Assembly (NCBI GenBank): GCA_005888695.1
Contig: VBBH01000022.1
Coordinates: forward strand, 1-27,894
Length of the DNA: 27,894 bases
Source of the DNA: Candidatus Bathyarchaeota archaeon
Lineage (GTDB): Archaea > Thermoproteota > Bathyarchaeia > 40CM-2-53-6
Direction: 5' to 3'
In this document: positions 8,105 to 15,935 of the stretch, piece after piece
How positions within the stretch are numbered: position 1 is the stretch's first letter
Layout of the letters: each line of letters starts with the position of its first letter
The notes under the pieces: model-generated
Seen by the model: only the letters and a program-made list of their open reading frames with translations
Told to the model about the DNA's origin: nothing
The model's database searches: none
Translations under genes and position numbers: made by a program

Positions 8105-9019
8105 ATGTCTAGGGTTCAAGGTAGGGATTCGGATCTCTTTAACGAGGTTTCAAACACTAATCTGAAGGATAGATGTGAATCATGTACGAGTATTTCCACC
8201 TGTAACGTATGTGGGGGTTCGGTCTCTGGGTTTGAGCATATTGGTGTGAGGGCGTCTCAGAATGGAGGTCAAGAATCGGGCATCTGGCATTATGCCAGTC
8301 CTTGCCTTCACCTCAACAAGTTGCGGGTCAGGGGTGCGAATGTGAAGTATAATGGTGGTCCATTGTGGAAGAATGGTTACACGTGGCAGAATCTCTATTG
8401 GGGGCCGTATTTTGCGAGTTCTTCTGTCTCAGCTTGGGTTGCGAGTGTTGAGAAAGCTGTCAGAGATATAGAGACGGACCAGACCTATTCCCTGGGATTA
8501 TCTTTGTACAATGTTGGTATTGGCAAGATCAATCCATTGATCAATATCAAGACGGCTCCTGCTGCACGAATATCTGATGCGGAGATCAAAAGGATCCTTA
8601 CTGGTTGGATTGCTTCAGGTACTGTTCCCAACCTGGGCGGCAAGGGCGCGTACAATATTTTCCTGCCGCCGGGCGTTACAGTCTCTCTCTCGCCTGTCGA
8701 GGCGTCCTGTTCATTCTTCTGTGATTATCATAATACTATGAACGGGTCTAATGGTCCCTTCTACACGGTTGAACCTTATCCTTGTGTGAAGGGTTGTAAC
8801 CAGTGTACGAATAGTCCCTTGGATACTTTGACGCAGGGCCTGTCAGAAGAAATGGTGGAGTTGAAGACGGATATGAACCCTGGAACGGGATGGGTGATCG
8901 GGAATCTTGAATTGTGCGATTATTGTGACGCGAAATTTGCTTGCAATAGAATAACCGGCGGAGAATACGTCAATTCCTGGTATGACAAGAACAAGAAGGC
9001 CTGCTGGAAGGGAATCTAA
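8105..9019 (+). CDS. EXORDIUM (phosphate-induced protein 1)-like protein with Cys cluster
   Basis: A 304-residue protein whose core resembles EXORDIUM-like proteins: YNGGPLWKNGYTWQNLYWGPYF (~82-103), SVSAWVASVEKAV, the IKRILTGWIASGTVPN block, YNIFLPPGVTV and CSFFCDYHNTM (~201-212). Where relatives commonly show a metallopeptidase-like HE..E..TDP segment, this protein has SEEMVELKTD (247-256), so that histidine is missing. An N-terminal C-x2-C-x5-C-x2-C cluster (Cys24, 27, 33, 36) and further C-x2-C pairs (230-234 and 271-274 regions) suggest metal or disulfide binding. No clear signal peptide, odd for an otherwise extracellular family. An AT-rich box lies about 33 bases before the ATG. Confidence 0.6.
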   Translation: MSRVQGRDSDLFNEVSNTNLKDRCESCTSISTCNVCGGSVSGFEHIGVRASQNGGQESGIWHYASPCLHLNKLRVRGANVKYNGGPLWKNGYTWQNLYWGPYFASSSVSAWVASVEKAVRDIETDQTYSLGLSLYNVGIGKINPLINIKTAPAARISDAEIKRILTGWIASGTVPNLGGKGAYNIFLPPGVTVSLSPVEASCSFFCDYHNTMNGSNGPFYTVEPYPCVKGCNQCTNSPLDTLTQGLSEEMVELKTDMNPGTGWVIGNLELCDYCDAKFACNRITGGEYVNSWYDKNKKACWKGI

Positions 9020-9116
9020 TCCCCTATGTTTCCGTAAAGTGTTGAGATTGTCGAAGAGCCCTATTGGTCGTGCTCTCCCTCAAGGCTCGCTTGTTTTGAA
9101 GAAGGCTTAAGACTAC

Positions 9117-9135
9117 GTATACACAGTGTGTATAC
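9117..9135. promoter_or_regulatory. Inverted repeat in the vapBC pair 2 promoter
   Basis: GTATACAC, spacer AGT, GTGTATAC: an 8+8 bp perfect dyad ending 8 bases before the vapB ATG at 9144. Predicted autoregulatory operator. Confidence 0.65.
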
Positions 9136-9143
9136 AGTACGCT

Positions 9144-9437
9144 ATGGCTATCTTGACTGTGAGACTGCCTGACAAGTTGAAGAGGCAGATGCGAAGGTTG
9201 AGTCATGTCAACTGGTCGCAGGTGGCTCGACGGGCGATCGAGGATACCCTCCAGACAGAGCTTGCTCACGGAGAGAAGAACGGGGCCCTAATCCGGGATG
9301 CAAGCAGGAACATTGACTTGCTTTATAGTGAGGTCAAGAGAAAGTACGGAACGGTCGCGTACGACAGTGCAGAGACGGTGAGGTCTTGGAGAGAAGCGAG
9401 AAAGACGTCTACGTATCGGACGCCTCAACGGCCGTAA
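9144..9437 (+). CDS. vapB: Ribbon-helix-helix antitoxin VapB (pair 2)
   Basis: Begins MAILTVRLPDKLKRQMRRLSHVNWSQVARRAIEDTL, a clear RHH (MetJ/Arc) DNA-binding motif. The C-terminal toxin-binding tail ends with ETVRSWREARK, similar to the tail of the VapB at 22400-22672 (EVIRTWRELRRP), so the two pairs are paralogues. The frame is open to a GTG at 9126 but that lies inside the operator; ATG at 9144 matches the RHH start. It overlaps vapC by 52 bases in another frame. Confidence 0.85.
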   Translation: MAILTVRLPDKLKRQMRRLSHVNWSQVARRAIEDTLQTELAHGEKNGALIRDASRNIDLLYSEVKRKYGTVAYDSAETVRSWREARKTSTYRTPQRP

Positions 9438-9832
9438 AATGGTTCGTCAGCGAACCCGACTCCGACAAGTCGAGAATGCTGAAGGAAGCCTATGCCAAGG
9501 GAACCATCGACCTGGTTGCTCCTAGACTCTTAGAGTATGAGACTTTGAACGCGTTACGCTTTCACCCTATTGTGAAATTGACAAGTGAACAAATCGTGTC
9601 TGCCCTCACAATGCTCAGACAGTTGGAGATAATGATTGAACCATCTATGACAGCTTGGCAGAGAGCTGTCGGCATGGCATTGTCTCTTGAGATCTCGATC
9701 TATGACGCGGTTTACCTGGGATTGGCCGAGGCTTTCGGGGCGAGACTGGTGACGTCTGACAGGCGACTATCGGAGAAGCTTTCAGGGACCAATCGAAGAC
9801 ATCTCGTGCTCTTGAAAGAACTACGACTGTAA
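9386..9832 (+). CDS. vapC: PIN-domain ribonuclease toxin VapC (pair 2)
   Basis: A 148-residue PIN domain, SDASTAVKWFVSEPDSDKS type. Active-site candidates are Asp12, Glu52 (LEYETLNAL), Asp107 (SIYDAVYLGLAE) and Asp125 (LVTSDRRL). Start TTG at 9386 lies within vapB, a translationally coupled arrangement. It is the same subfamily as the VapC at 21972-22424 (DASVATKWFVEEE). Confidence 0.88.
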   Translation: MERSEKDVYVSDASTAVKWFVSEPDSDKSRMLKEAYAKGTIDLVAPRLLEYETLNALRFHPIVKLTSEQIVSALTMLRQLEIMIEPSMTAWQRAVGMALSLEISIYDAVYLGLAEAFGARLVTSDRRLSEKLSGTNRRHLVLLKELRL

Positions 9833-9861
9833 ACATTAGAAAGGGGAGTCATGACGGGGGC

Positions 9862-10122
9862 TTGGTGAACGGTCCAATCGTATCCTCGGACAGTACCATG
9901 ATGATTCAGAAGGCGATCAAGCGGCATGGGTCATATCCAACGAAGAAGGAGGTATGGAATCGCCTCCCCCGTAGGATGCAGTACCAGACATTCAACAGAG
10001 TACTCGATTATCTGGAGAGTTCGGGGAAGATTCTCCTCGACAAGGATGGGAGCATAGTCTGGACCTTCCCTGACAATGAGAAACTCGAAAGGCTTCTGAA
10101 GTCAAGCCCAAAGCTCCGATAA
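9862..10122 (+). CDS. Small winged-helix-like protein, function unknown
   Basis: An 86-residue protein. The part from MMIQKAIKRHGSYPTKKEVWNRLPRRMQYQTFNRVLDYLESSGKILLDKDGSIVWTF has the helix-helix-helix-hairpin pattern of a winged helix, with the wing at KILLDKDGSIVW. The start is uncertain: TTG at 9862 gives 86 residues, ATG at 9898 gives 74. It follows vapC by 29 bases and may be cotranscribed with pair 2. A role as a small DNA-binding protein is inference from fold only. Confidence 0.6.
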   Translation: MVNGPIVSSDSTMMIQKAIKRHGSYPTKKEVWNRLPRRMQYQTFNRVLDYLESSGKILLDKDGSIVWTFPDNEKLERLLKSSPKLR

Positions 10123-10163
10123 GACGTCCCGTTTGACTATCGCAAACAATCCCGTGACACGGA

Positions 10164-11378
10164 TTAGGGTGAGGATGTGGATGAGGGCGCATCCGCTGGT
10201 CCGGGTGTCGCTGGTGGGACGGGCGTGTTAGATGGTCCAAGTGTTGGTTGTACCCGCTTCCTTCTCGTGAATAAGAGAGCGAGTAGTGCGATTATGACTC
10301 CTGCCGCAGCTATTCCACCGTAACCAGCAGGGGTCTGTAGAAGGTCCAGTATTGTTGCTGGTGCCGCTTTGGCGGGTGGAGTGTTTTGTATGTTGATCGT
10401 TGCCGTGGCAGGGTGAGTTGTGTAGCCCGAGTTTCCGGTTACCGTGACAGTATAACTTCCAGGAGATCCTGTGCATGATAGTAGTGATTTGTCTGTGCCG
10501 CCTTTGACGAGCTTGGTTTGAGAGAGGGTGCAGGTGAGACTATTGCTTGATGAGGCAGCGGTCAGGATTACTGTCGCGTTGAATTCTCTCATGCGGGTTA
10601 TTGTGATTGTTGAGTTTGCGTGGGATGATTGTAGCATTGTGATTGTAGTGGGGGCGGTGCTGATTCCAAAGTCTGGATATGAGGTGGACGGTGGGGAGGA
10701 CCAGATATTATTGTCCACCATTCCAAACGCAGAATCGGACTCTGATGTCTGCTGATTTCCTTGATAGCTGACTATTGTTAAGGAGGAGAAGGAGAGCTTG
10801 ACGAACACGCCTGTTATCTGGTCGAACTGGAATTCTGTCGAGAATCTTGTGGAGAATCCCTGGTAGCTGGACGAGACCGTATAGTTGAGCACGTTGACCA
10901 TTCTGTCCATGCCTGCTACTATTGCAGATATTGTACTGTTGAATCTGAGCGGAGTGTTGCGATTGAGGTCGTCACCGGCCTGTAGGTTTTTCGCTGTGAC
11001 GAAGAAGTTGAGCGGGACTGGTTGCGGGACAGGTGAAATTGTGAAGTTGGAAGCTCCCGTGTCCACATCTACCAATACTCCTTGGTGTGTTCCAGTGCCG
11101 TTGCTGTAGACTGATACGAGGTTGAGAGTGACCTGTGTATTGTAGACGGATACTATCTCGAGTATGCCATAGTCTAGGCTGGAGCTTGCGGAGCCGCAGA
11201 GAGCTGGATTATAGGGTATGCAATTAGAGTAGAGCTGCTTGTACAGTGCCCATTGACCACCTATTACACCCGGAGTATAGGCTATCTCTCCTCTAGCAGG
11301 GAGGATTGTCGGAGAGAGGACTAGTGCGGCTAGGAAGAGGGCGACGAGTAGGGGTAGATGGACTCGGAATCTGTACAT
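10164..11378 (-). CDS. Secreted, C-terminally membrane-anchored surface protein
   Basis: A 404-residue protein. It has a signal peptide (residues 1-~30: RFRVHLPLLVALFLAALVL, then PARGE), a long Ser/Thr/Asn-rich beta-type extracellular region with many N-x-S/T sequons (for example NGTG, NFTI, NSTI, NYTV), and a C-terminal transmembrane helix (GYGGIAAAGVIIALLALLF) followed by TRRKR. The final ~30 residues are Pro/Ser/Thr-rich and cytoplasmic by the positive-inside rule. A repeat-like beta domain with TVTVTGNSGYTT sits before the anchor. Likely a glycosylated cell-surface protein of unknown role. It stands alone. Confidence 0.75.
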   Translation of the reverse strand: MYRFRVHLPLLVALFLAALVLSPTILPARGEIAYTPGVIGGQWALYKQLYSNCIPYNPALCGSASSSLDYGILEIVSVYNTQVTLNLVSVYSNGTGTHQGVLVDVDTGASNFTISPVPQPVPLNFFVTAKNLQAGDDLNRNTPLRFNSTISAIVAGMDRMVNVLNYTVSSSYQGFSTRFSTEFQFDQITGVFVKLSFSSLTIVSYQGNQQTSESDSAFGMVDNNIWSSPPSTSYPDFGISTAPTTITMLQSSHANSTITITRMREFNATVILTAASSSNSLTCTLSQTKLVKGGTDKSLLSCTGSPGSYTVTVTGNSGYTTHPATATINIQNTPPAKAAPATILDLLQTPAGYGGIAAAGVIIALLALLFTRRKRVQPTLGPSNTPVPPATPGPADAPSSTSSP

Positions 11379-11633
11379 GGACCTGTCAACCGTTCATTAG
11401 CAGATATTTAGAATGTATGATTACATATGGTAGGACGCTATCTCTGGAAATATTCAGCAACATCCTTCTTCCCGGCACCGGGCGTGAATTATCCTACAGG
11501 CTCTGGATTGGACAATGAACTGGTCATATCTCATCAGGAGACCATGCTTCGCCGGATATTCAACGTCCTATCCTCGAAGAAGATGATCCCGGTCAGCAAT
11601 CTGCAATAAAGGAAGTCATGCAGGACTAGGGTG
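11379..11633. other. Intergenic stretch, nothing convincing
   Basis: Holds the promoter area of the surface protein at its left. A 60-codon plus-strand frame at 11427-11609 (ATG start) has no recognisable motif and its codon pattern does not persuade me. Confidence 0.4.
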
Positions 11634-12075
11634 TTATGCGGCAGGAGCCGGAAGAGGCTTTCCGCAACGCATGCAGAATCTACCTCCAGATGTTAGCAAT
11701 GCGCCACAGCTAGAGCAGTATCTGCTCGGAGCAATGGATGGACTCCTTGCTGGCAAGTCTACCCCAGTCACTTGCTTAAACTTGGTACGAAAGATCCAAT
11801 CCAGATTGTCCAGGTTCCTCGGATAGAGACTGATGAACTTGATCCGATTTCGATGGTACTTTGCCATCTTCCACTTCATAGTCCTCTCATAATTCCTGCT
11901 CGCGTCAGCTAGGCCCCAATACTCGACGTATACATTGTAATCTGGACCGTAGAAATCAGGCTTCGCGAAGGTCGTCTTGATGTTAAGGCCCTAGTTTGGA
12001 CTCCCGTTCGTACTCATATCTTATTTCGTTCTTGGTCAAGTAGTCGACAATCCTCTGCTCCGCCCTGCTTTTCAC
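11634..12075 (-). pseudogene. Frameshifted PD-(D/E)XK-like nuclease with C-terminal zinc ribbon
   Basis: Two frames on the minus strand join into one protein. From GTG at 12075 (in frame with upstream KGEW) the first reads VKSRAEQRIVDYLTKNEI and ends at SKLGP plus TAA at 11985. Skipping one C at about 11988 gives LNIKTTFAKPDFYGPDYN, then VYVEYWG and a helical region. The PDF...VEYW pattern is the active-site layout of small restriction-endonuclease-fold proteins. The C-terminus has CSSCGALLTSGGRFCMRCGKPL, a zinc ribbon. The second frame is closed by TAG just before the junction, so it is a single-base insertion rather than two genes. A sequencing error is possible; otherwise the gene is dead. 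The intact second part alone starts at ATG 11879. Confidence 0.66.
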
Positions 12076-12233
12076 CCATTCTCCCTTAATTGTCGCTGAA
12101 GGGATTCCCGTATTGTTCTTAGAGAATAAATTTTCTCAGGAGAGATGCTCATCTCGCTAACTCTCTAGCCATCGCCTCGCTTCACCGTTCAGATATCACA
12201 GTTGGGCTGGGGCCTAGTAGTCTTTTCCTACTT

Positions 12234-12896
12234 TCACGATAGACCAAGAGTTGGTCTCAGAGTGGGGTCTGCTCTTTGTACAATGAAGGCTTTGAATTGG
12301 TCAACATGTCTTTTGGTCATGCCGAAGAGCTGAACCGGATCAGCGTCTTCCTGCAGGAAAAACTGAGGAAATTCGTTGAACACATCATCTAGGGTAGGAC
12401 ACTTGTCTATCTGCCGCATGAAATCCATGAGCTCGAATAGCAATTTCCTACCTTCCTCTGGGATATTCTGGTACGGCGCGGTGATATCCTTCGCATACTT
12501 TGCATCATGGTCCCACAGGTTCGCGTAATGTATCGATGCACGGCGAACAACACACGGAAAGCATAAGCCACAGTGTCGTGTTACGCTCGTGGCGACACCC
12601 TGATATCTCAACCGGCCTACGTCTGGGCATGACATAGACAACTTGACCAAATCACGGAACCCTACTGCATCAAGTAGCTTGGTGACCTCGCCCTTTGTTA
12701 GCCCGACGAAGGGATTCTCAATTGTTAGGTGTTGACCAAAAAGCAGGAGGAGAAGCTGCTCATACATCTTTAGAAAATGCGGGTGAGCCGTTCTGGTATT
12801 GCTGTAAATCCTCGCTTGAGTAAGCGGCACGTTTAAAGCTAGGATGCCGTTCTCGAAAATGAATTCCTTCTCTATTCCTAGTGTTAGCCCAAACAC
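12234..12896 (-). pseudogene. C-terminal fragment of a QatC/QueC-like protein
   Basis: A 220-residue frame from GTG at 12896, closed upstream by an in-frame TAG. It carries FENGILALNVPLTQARIYSN, TRTAHPHFL, NPFVGLTKGEV, and the QueC-type four-cysteine zinc site Cys90, Cys109, Cys112, Cys115 (TRHCGLCFPCVVRRAS). This resembles the C-terminal half of QatC, the QueC-like protein of the QatABCD anti-phage system, more than plain 7-cyano-7-deazaguanine synthase. The N-terminal PP-loop ATPase half (SGG-x-D-S) is missing; the DNA upstream encodes an unrelated exported protein. qatA, qatB and qatD are not nearby. I read it as a remnant of a lost defence locus; the QatC assignment is from memory of motifs. 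Confidence 0.6.
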
Positions 12897-12908
12897 GGTT
12901 CGGGCACC

Positions 12909-13253
12909 CTAGGCGGCCCTTAGGTTCCATAGTGCACTGGAAGATCTGTTGCTACTCTGATCCTGTGTGATCGGCAGGAAGAGTACGGTCGAATATACCT
13001 GTAGTTGCAGGCCAAAGTCTACAGTGTATGCGCCTGTTGCGCTGAAATCGATGCCGATCGTCACCACAGTACTATTAGAATAGTAGAAGGTTCCGAAGAT
13101 CATGCTATCGACCACGCTCGTCCCATTGTACTTAGTATCCGATCCTAGGAATTTGAGATCTCTCCCGTCAGTGCCTGCGATCTTGAAGATGTACATGGTT
13201 GCTACATAGTATGAGGAGACTCCAAGAATGTAAGCTGCGTAACCAATAACCAT
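12909..13253 (-). CDS. Extracellular beta-rich segment, probably the C-terminal part of a frameshifted gene
   Basis: A 114-residue frame starting VIGYAAYILGVSSYYVATMYIFKIAG, then a Ser/Thr/Tyr-rich stretch with sequons NGTS and NSTV. It has no signal peptide of its own. It overlaps the 3' part of the frame at 13202-13459, which supplies signal peptide and N-terminal region; a -1 (or +2) shift near 13250 would join them into one ~190-residue exported protein. It may equally be an independent small protein starting at ATG 13253. Confidence 0.42.
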   Translation of the reverse strand: MVIGYAAYILGVSSYYVATMYIFKIAGTDGRDLKFLGSDTKYNGTSVVDSMIFGTFYYSNSTVVTIGIDFSATGAYTVDFGLQLQVYSTVLFLPITQDQSSNRSSSALWNLRAA

Positions 13254-13459
13254 CTAGTGTCTCCACTAGAGAACGTGTACGTCGTATTATGATAGTACCG
13301 TACAGATTTCAGAGCAGCATCCTGAGACACGACCATCATATGATTCAGATTCGTCGATACTGCATAATACTCCAATGAAGCAGATACTACAACAACTACA
13401 GAGACAAGAATGGCAACTACAAGGTACAGCCGCATACGTTTCTTTCTAGGAGCGCTCAT
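13202..13459 (-). CDS. Exported protein N-terminal part (signal anchor), frame broken
   Basis: An 85-residue frame: a basic start (SAPRKKRMR), then a hydrophobic signal or anchor helix (LYLVVAILVSVVVVVSASLEYY), then an extracellular stretch ending TYTFSSGDTRW. After that the frame runs on into a low-quality tail, while the overlapping frame at 12909-13253 carries the likely continuation. ATG start; an AT-rich stretch (AATAAAATATAGGG) upstream at about 13491-13505 could serve as promoter in either direction. Confidence 0.5.
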   Translation of the reverse strand: MSAPRKKRMRLYLVVAILVSVVVVVSASLEYYAVSTNLNHMMVVSQDAALKSVRYYHNTTYTFSSGDTRWLLVTQLTFLESPHTM

Positions 13460-13570
13460 GAATTATCATACAGTCCAAGTATTGTTGTAAGAATAAAATA
13501 TAGGGATTCAAATATCATTCTTAAGTACTCTACTGAAAATGAAAGCGTCGCGTTTGGGCGGATTCTGTTA

Positions 13571-13933
13571 ATGGAATCGATCAGGGATTTCCGGATCGAT
13601 ATCCCACCGGACTGGACCTATTACATAGAACGTTGCAAAGTCATCGAATTCTTGAATGGTGAGAACGGCGAAGAAATCGTGGCCGACTTCCTTGAAGATC
13701 TAAAGAAGCAAAATGGCTCTCGCTTCAACGCTTCACTGAAGATTGCCGTCAAGAGACTTTCTCTGCGAACTCATGCCTACTTCCTCACTCGAGAAATCAA
13801 TCCGGCACCGTATCAAGCGTTTGACCTGGAAGTCCTTGACTGCCTGGAGCAGTCTTTTGACGAGAAGACCGCTCTCGAAGTGACGGGAGCTGCAATCATC
13901 TCAATCTTGCGGGAGCAGGACGCTTCGCTCTAG
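13571..13933 (+). CDS. Hypothetical protein, 120 residues
   Basis: Soluble, mixed charge, no family recognised. Begins MESIRDFRIDIPPDWTYYIERCKVIEFL, ends with a helical stretch (DEKTALEVTGAAIISILREQD). ATG start. It is followed after 12 bases by the small membrane protein at 13946, so they probably share a transcript. Confidence 0.6.
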   Translation: MESIRDFRIDIPPDWTYYIERCKVIEFLNGENGEEIVADFLEDLKKQNGSRFNASLKIAVKRLSLRTHAYFLTREINPAPYQAFDLEVLDCLEQSFDEKTALEVTGAAIISILREQDASL

Positions 13934-13945
13934 GAGATCATCTCA

Positions 13946-14158
13946 ATGAAAGTCAGAAAAAAGCCTCGACCATACTTTTACGGTAAAGGACTTGGTTTGT
14001 TCTTCGTTGCGTATTCCGGGACTGAAGCTGGGCGCGAACTCTTTGTAAATGGTTGGAAAGGGCCGGCCTTCGCATACTACGCCTATGTGTTGGTTTTCGG
14101 CGTCTTGATTTGGTCCATCAGCGTAGTTGCCGAGATTAGATGGGAGAAGGGGTCGTAG
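13946..14158 (+). CDS. Small two-helix membrane protein
   Basis: A 70-residue protein: a basic start (KVRKKPRPYFYGKG), first hydrophobic stretch LGLFFVAYSG, then AYYAYVLVFGVLIWSISVVAEI as a clear transmembrane helix, and a charged end. The ATG lies 12 bases after the upstream stop, with GGAGAT nearby as a weak ribosome-binding site. Its 3' end overlaps the convergent gene at 14136-14588 by 23 bases. Function unknown. Confidence 0.58.
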   Translation: MKVRKKPRPYFYGKGLGLFFVAYSGTEAGRELFVNGWKGPAFAYYAYVLVFGVLIWSISVVAEIRWEKGS

Positions 14159-14588
14159 CCGGTTGGGTGGTGGATCTCTCTTCTGGTTTGGTGTAGATCA
14201 CTCTTTTTGCAAGATCCTCCCCTGCCTCTTCTCCGACTCTTGAATACTCCTGTAGAATTATGTCAGACAAGTGCCTCTTTTCTACCACGTACTTTGTCGT
14301 CCCCTCAAGTTGTTTGACAAGGGGCACTTCGATCAGCTCAGATATGAGTCGAGCCCTCTCGACATCCTTTCGAGCAATTTCGTGAACATAGGCCAACAAG
14401 TAACTCGTAGAGGCCATCATCGCGATCCTAAGTGGGCTATCGACAGTTAGGTTTGGCGGCCTGATCTTTGAAAGCCGGATTGTCCCATGGGAAAGGTGGG
14501 GGACTAATGATCCAGAATAAGCTGATAACTTTGGAATATCCTCGTTTCTGGACTTTTCTCTACCATGATGACTTGTCGTTGATACCAA
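14136..14588 (-). CDS. Hypothetical protein, 150 residues
   Basis: TTG start at 14588. A polar N-terminus, then PLRIAMMASTSYLLAYVHEIARKDVERARLISELIEVPLVKQLE, probably an amphipathic helical core rather than a membrane segment, and a low-complexity tail (STTQPATTPSPI). Not recognised. Convergent with the small membrane protein gene, with overlapping ends. Confidence 0.5.
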   Translation of the reverse strand: MVSTTSHHGREKSRNEDIPKLSAYSGSLVPHLSHGTIRLSKIRPPNLTVDSPLRIAMMASTSYLLAYVHEIARKDVERARLISELIEVPLVKQLEGTTKYVVEKRHLSDIILQEYSRVGEEAGEDLAKRVIYTKPEERSTTQPATTPSPI

Positions 14589-14778
14589 TTCTTTCAGATC
14601 CTCTGTTTCATAGTATTCGATTTAATATTGAGTAGATGCTCACAAATAAGTTTTCCTGTCCCAAATGAACGTTTTACTTCAAATCCCACTTTTATATGGG
14701 TGGATGGAGTTTCCTGGCAGGCTTCAGAGATGCGCTCAAACAGGTCGGCTGTACATGAAAAACAGGCATATCTAAATA

Positions 14779-14797
14779 CACGTACATGCACGTACAT
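14779..14797. promoter_or_regulatory. Direct repeat in the vapBC pair 3 promoter
   Basis: CACGTACAT occurs twice with one G between (14779-14787 and 14789-14797), just downstream of an AT-rich box (TCTAAATACA) and 11 bases before the ATG at 14809. Also partly palindromic (GTACATGCACGTAC). Likely antitoxin-binding site. Confidence 0.5.
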
Positions 14798-14808
14798 TAA
14801 TCGAAGAA

Positions 14809-15081
14809 ATGGACGACTCAAGTGGTTCCTTCATGGCTCACAAAACCTTGACGATATCCGAGGAAGCGTACAACGCACTCGTTAGACAGAGAAAATCCGG
14901 TGACGAGTCCTTCACCAAGATCATACTCCGCCTAACAAACCAGCACCAAGATAACTCTGCACAGCGACTAATGGACTATCTTCGGTCAGATCCTCCATCA
15001 GAGGATTTTGTCAACAGACTAAGAGAAGCGGTCGAAGAACGAGAAAAGATACAACTACGAACCTACCGGAGCCAAACATAA
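14809..15081 (+). CDS. vapB: VapB-type antitoxin (pair 3)
   Basis: The N-terminal region AHKTLTISEEAYNALVRQRKSGDESFTKIILRLTN is the same antitoxin type as pair 1 (VKTLTITEEAYQLL). The C-terminal half is strongly charged (REAVEEREKIQLRTYRSQT), as expected for toxin neutralisation. ATG at 14809 fits the distance from the AT-rich box; ATG at 14833 matches the domain start and is an alternative. The gene ends 4 bases before vapC. Confidence 0.83.
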   Translation: MDDSSGSFMAHKTLTISEEAYNALVRQRKSGDESFTKIILRLTNQHQDNSAQRLMDYLRSDPPSEDFVNRLREAVEEREKIQLRTYRSQT

Positions 15082-15085
15082 GCGC

Positions 15086-15481
15086 TTGGTCTGCCTAGAC
15101 ACTACCTTCCTCGTCGACCTCGGCCGGAAAGACCCTGCAGCCTGGAAAAAGCTGGAAGAATTGCGAGACAAGAGAATACCACTGACGACGACTCCGATCA
15201 ACGCGGCAGAATTGTTCAAGGGAGCCTATAGGTCCAAAGAACCCGACAAGGAGGCCGACAAGGCTAGACAGATCCTGAGAATAGCCCGACTTCTCGAGCT
15301 GAATCTGGACGCTTGCGAACGGTACGGCAGACTGCTAAGCACTCTCCTCTCGAAAGGAGGAACCGTTGGTGACCTAGATACCTTGATCGCTAGCGTCGCT
15401 CTAGCACACAATCAAGCATTGATCACTAAGAACAATGAACACTTTACCAGAATCCCTGGGCTCGTAATAGAGTCATACTGA
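15086..15481 (+). CDS. vapC: PIN-domain ribonuclease toxin VapC (pair 3)
   Basis: A 131-residue PIN domain. Active-site candidates Asp5 (CLDTTFLVDL), Glu42 (NAAELFKGAY), Asp96/Asp98 (GDLDTLIASV) and the TKNNEHFTRIPGL ending. TTG start. Closest in layout to VapC pair 1 in this window (both end with the F-x-R-x-PGL motif). Confidence 0.88.
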   Translation: MVCLDTTFLVDLGRKDPAAWKKLEELRDKRIPLTTTPINAAELFKGAYRSKEPDKEADKARQILRIARLLELNLDACERYGRLLSTLLSKGGTVGDLDTLIASVALAHNQALITKNNEHFTRIPGLVIESY

Positions 15482-15591
15482 ACTAGCAAAGCAGACCCAG
15501 ATGAATCGCAAGAACCTTACTTCTCACGAGAGATCGTCGCTCACCAGAAAAAAGCGGTATAGACGCCCTGGAGCATTGAGCCAAAAAGTAT

Positions 15592-15615
15592 ATCTTGTAT
15601 ACTTGTATACAAGAT
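15592..15615. promoter_or_regulatory. Perfect 11+11 bp inverted repeat, operator of vapBC pair 4
   Basis: ATCTTGTATAC, spacer TT, GTATACAAGAT. It overlaps or directly follows a TATA-like AAAAAGTATAT and ends 17 bases before the vapB ATG at 15633. Confidence 0.72.
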
Positions 15616-15632
15616 CACATTGGGATTAAGAC

Positions 15633-15935
15633 ATGGGAACCACCGTGCGCATCAAGGATGAAGACAAAGAGAAGCTTGAGAAACTGCAGGCAATGGCTGC
15701 GCTTACCGCAGGATCCAAAGTCTCACAAGAAGAAATTATCGGAAAACTTGTCCAGGAAGCCCTGTCTCGGGGAGAAGACTTTCTCATCGAAAATTTCGGG
15801 AAAAGGCTGCCATTATCGGATAAGGAGTTTGAGAAGGTTCTGAGTTTATCAACGGATTGGGGCGTCAAGACTAGCGAGGAAGATATCGACACATACCTCT
15901 ACGGAAGATCTAGGCGTCCGCATAAACGCAAATGA
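15633..15935 (+). CDS. vapB: VapB-like antitoxin (pair 4)
   Basis: A 100-residue protein. The start, GTTVRIKDEDKEKLEKLQAMAALTAGSKVSQEEIIGKLVQEAL, reads as a ribbon-helix-helix with an insertion before the second helix. An acidic middle and a very basic end (YGRSRRPHKRK) follow. Stop and the vapC start overlap as ATGA. Confidence 0.8.
   Translation: MGTTVRIKDEDKEKLEKLQAMAALTAGSKVSQEEIIGKLVQEALSRGEDFLIENFGKRLPLSDKEFEKVLSLSTDWGVKTSEEDIDTYLYGRSRRPHKRK

Noticed and set aside
14594..14885. Overlapping frames on both strands upstream of vapBC pair 3
   Set aside because: They read through the promoter and operator of pair 3 and show no motif; the stretch 14589-14808 looks non-coding.
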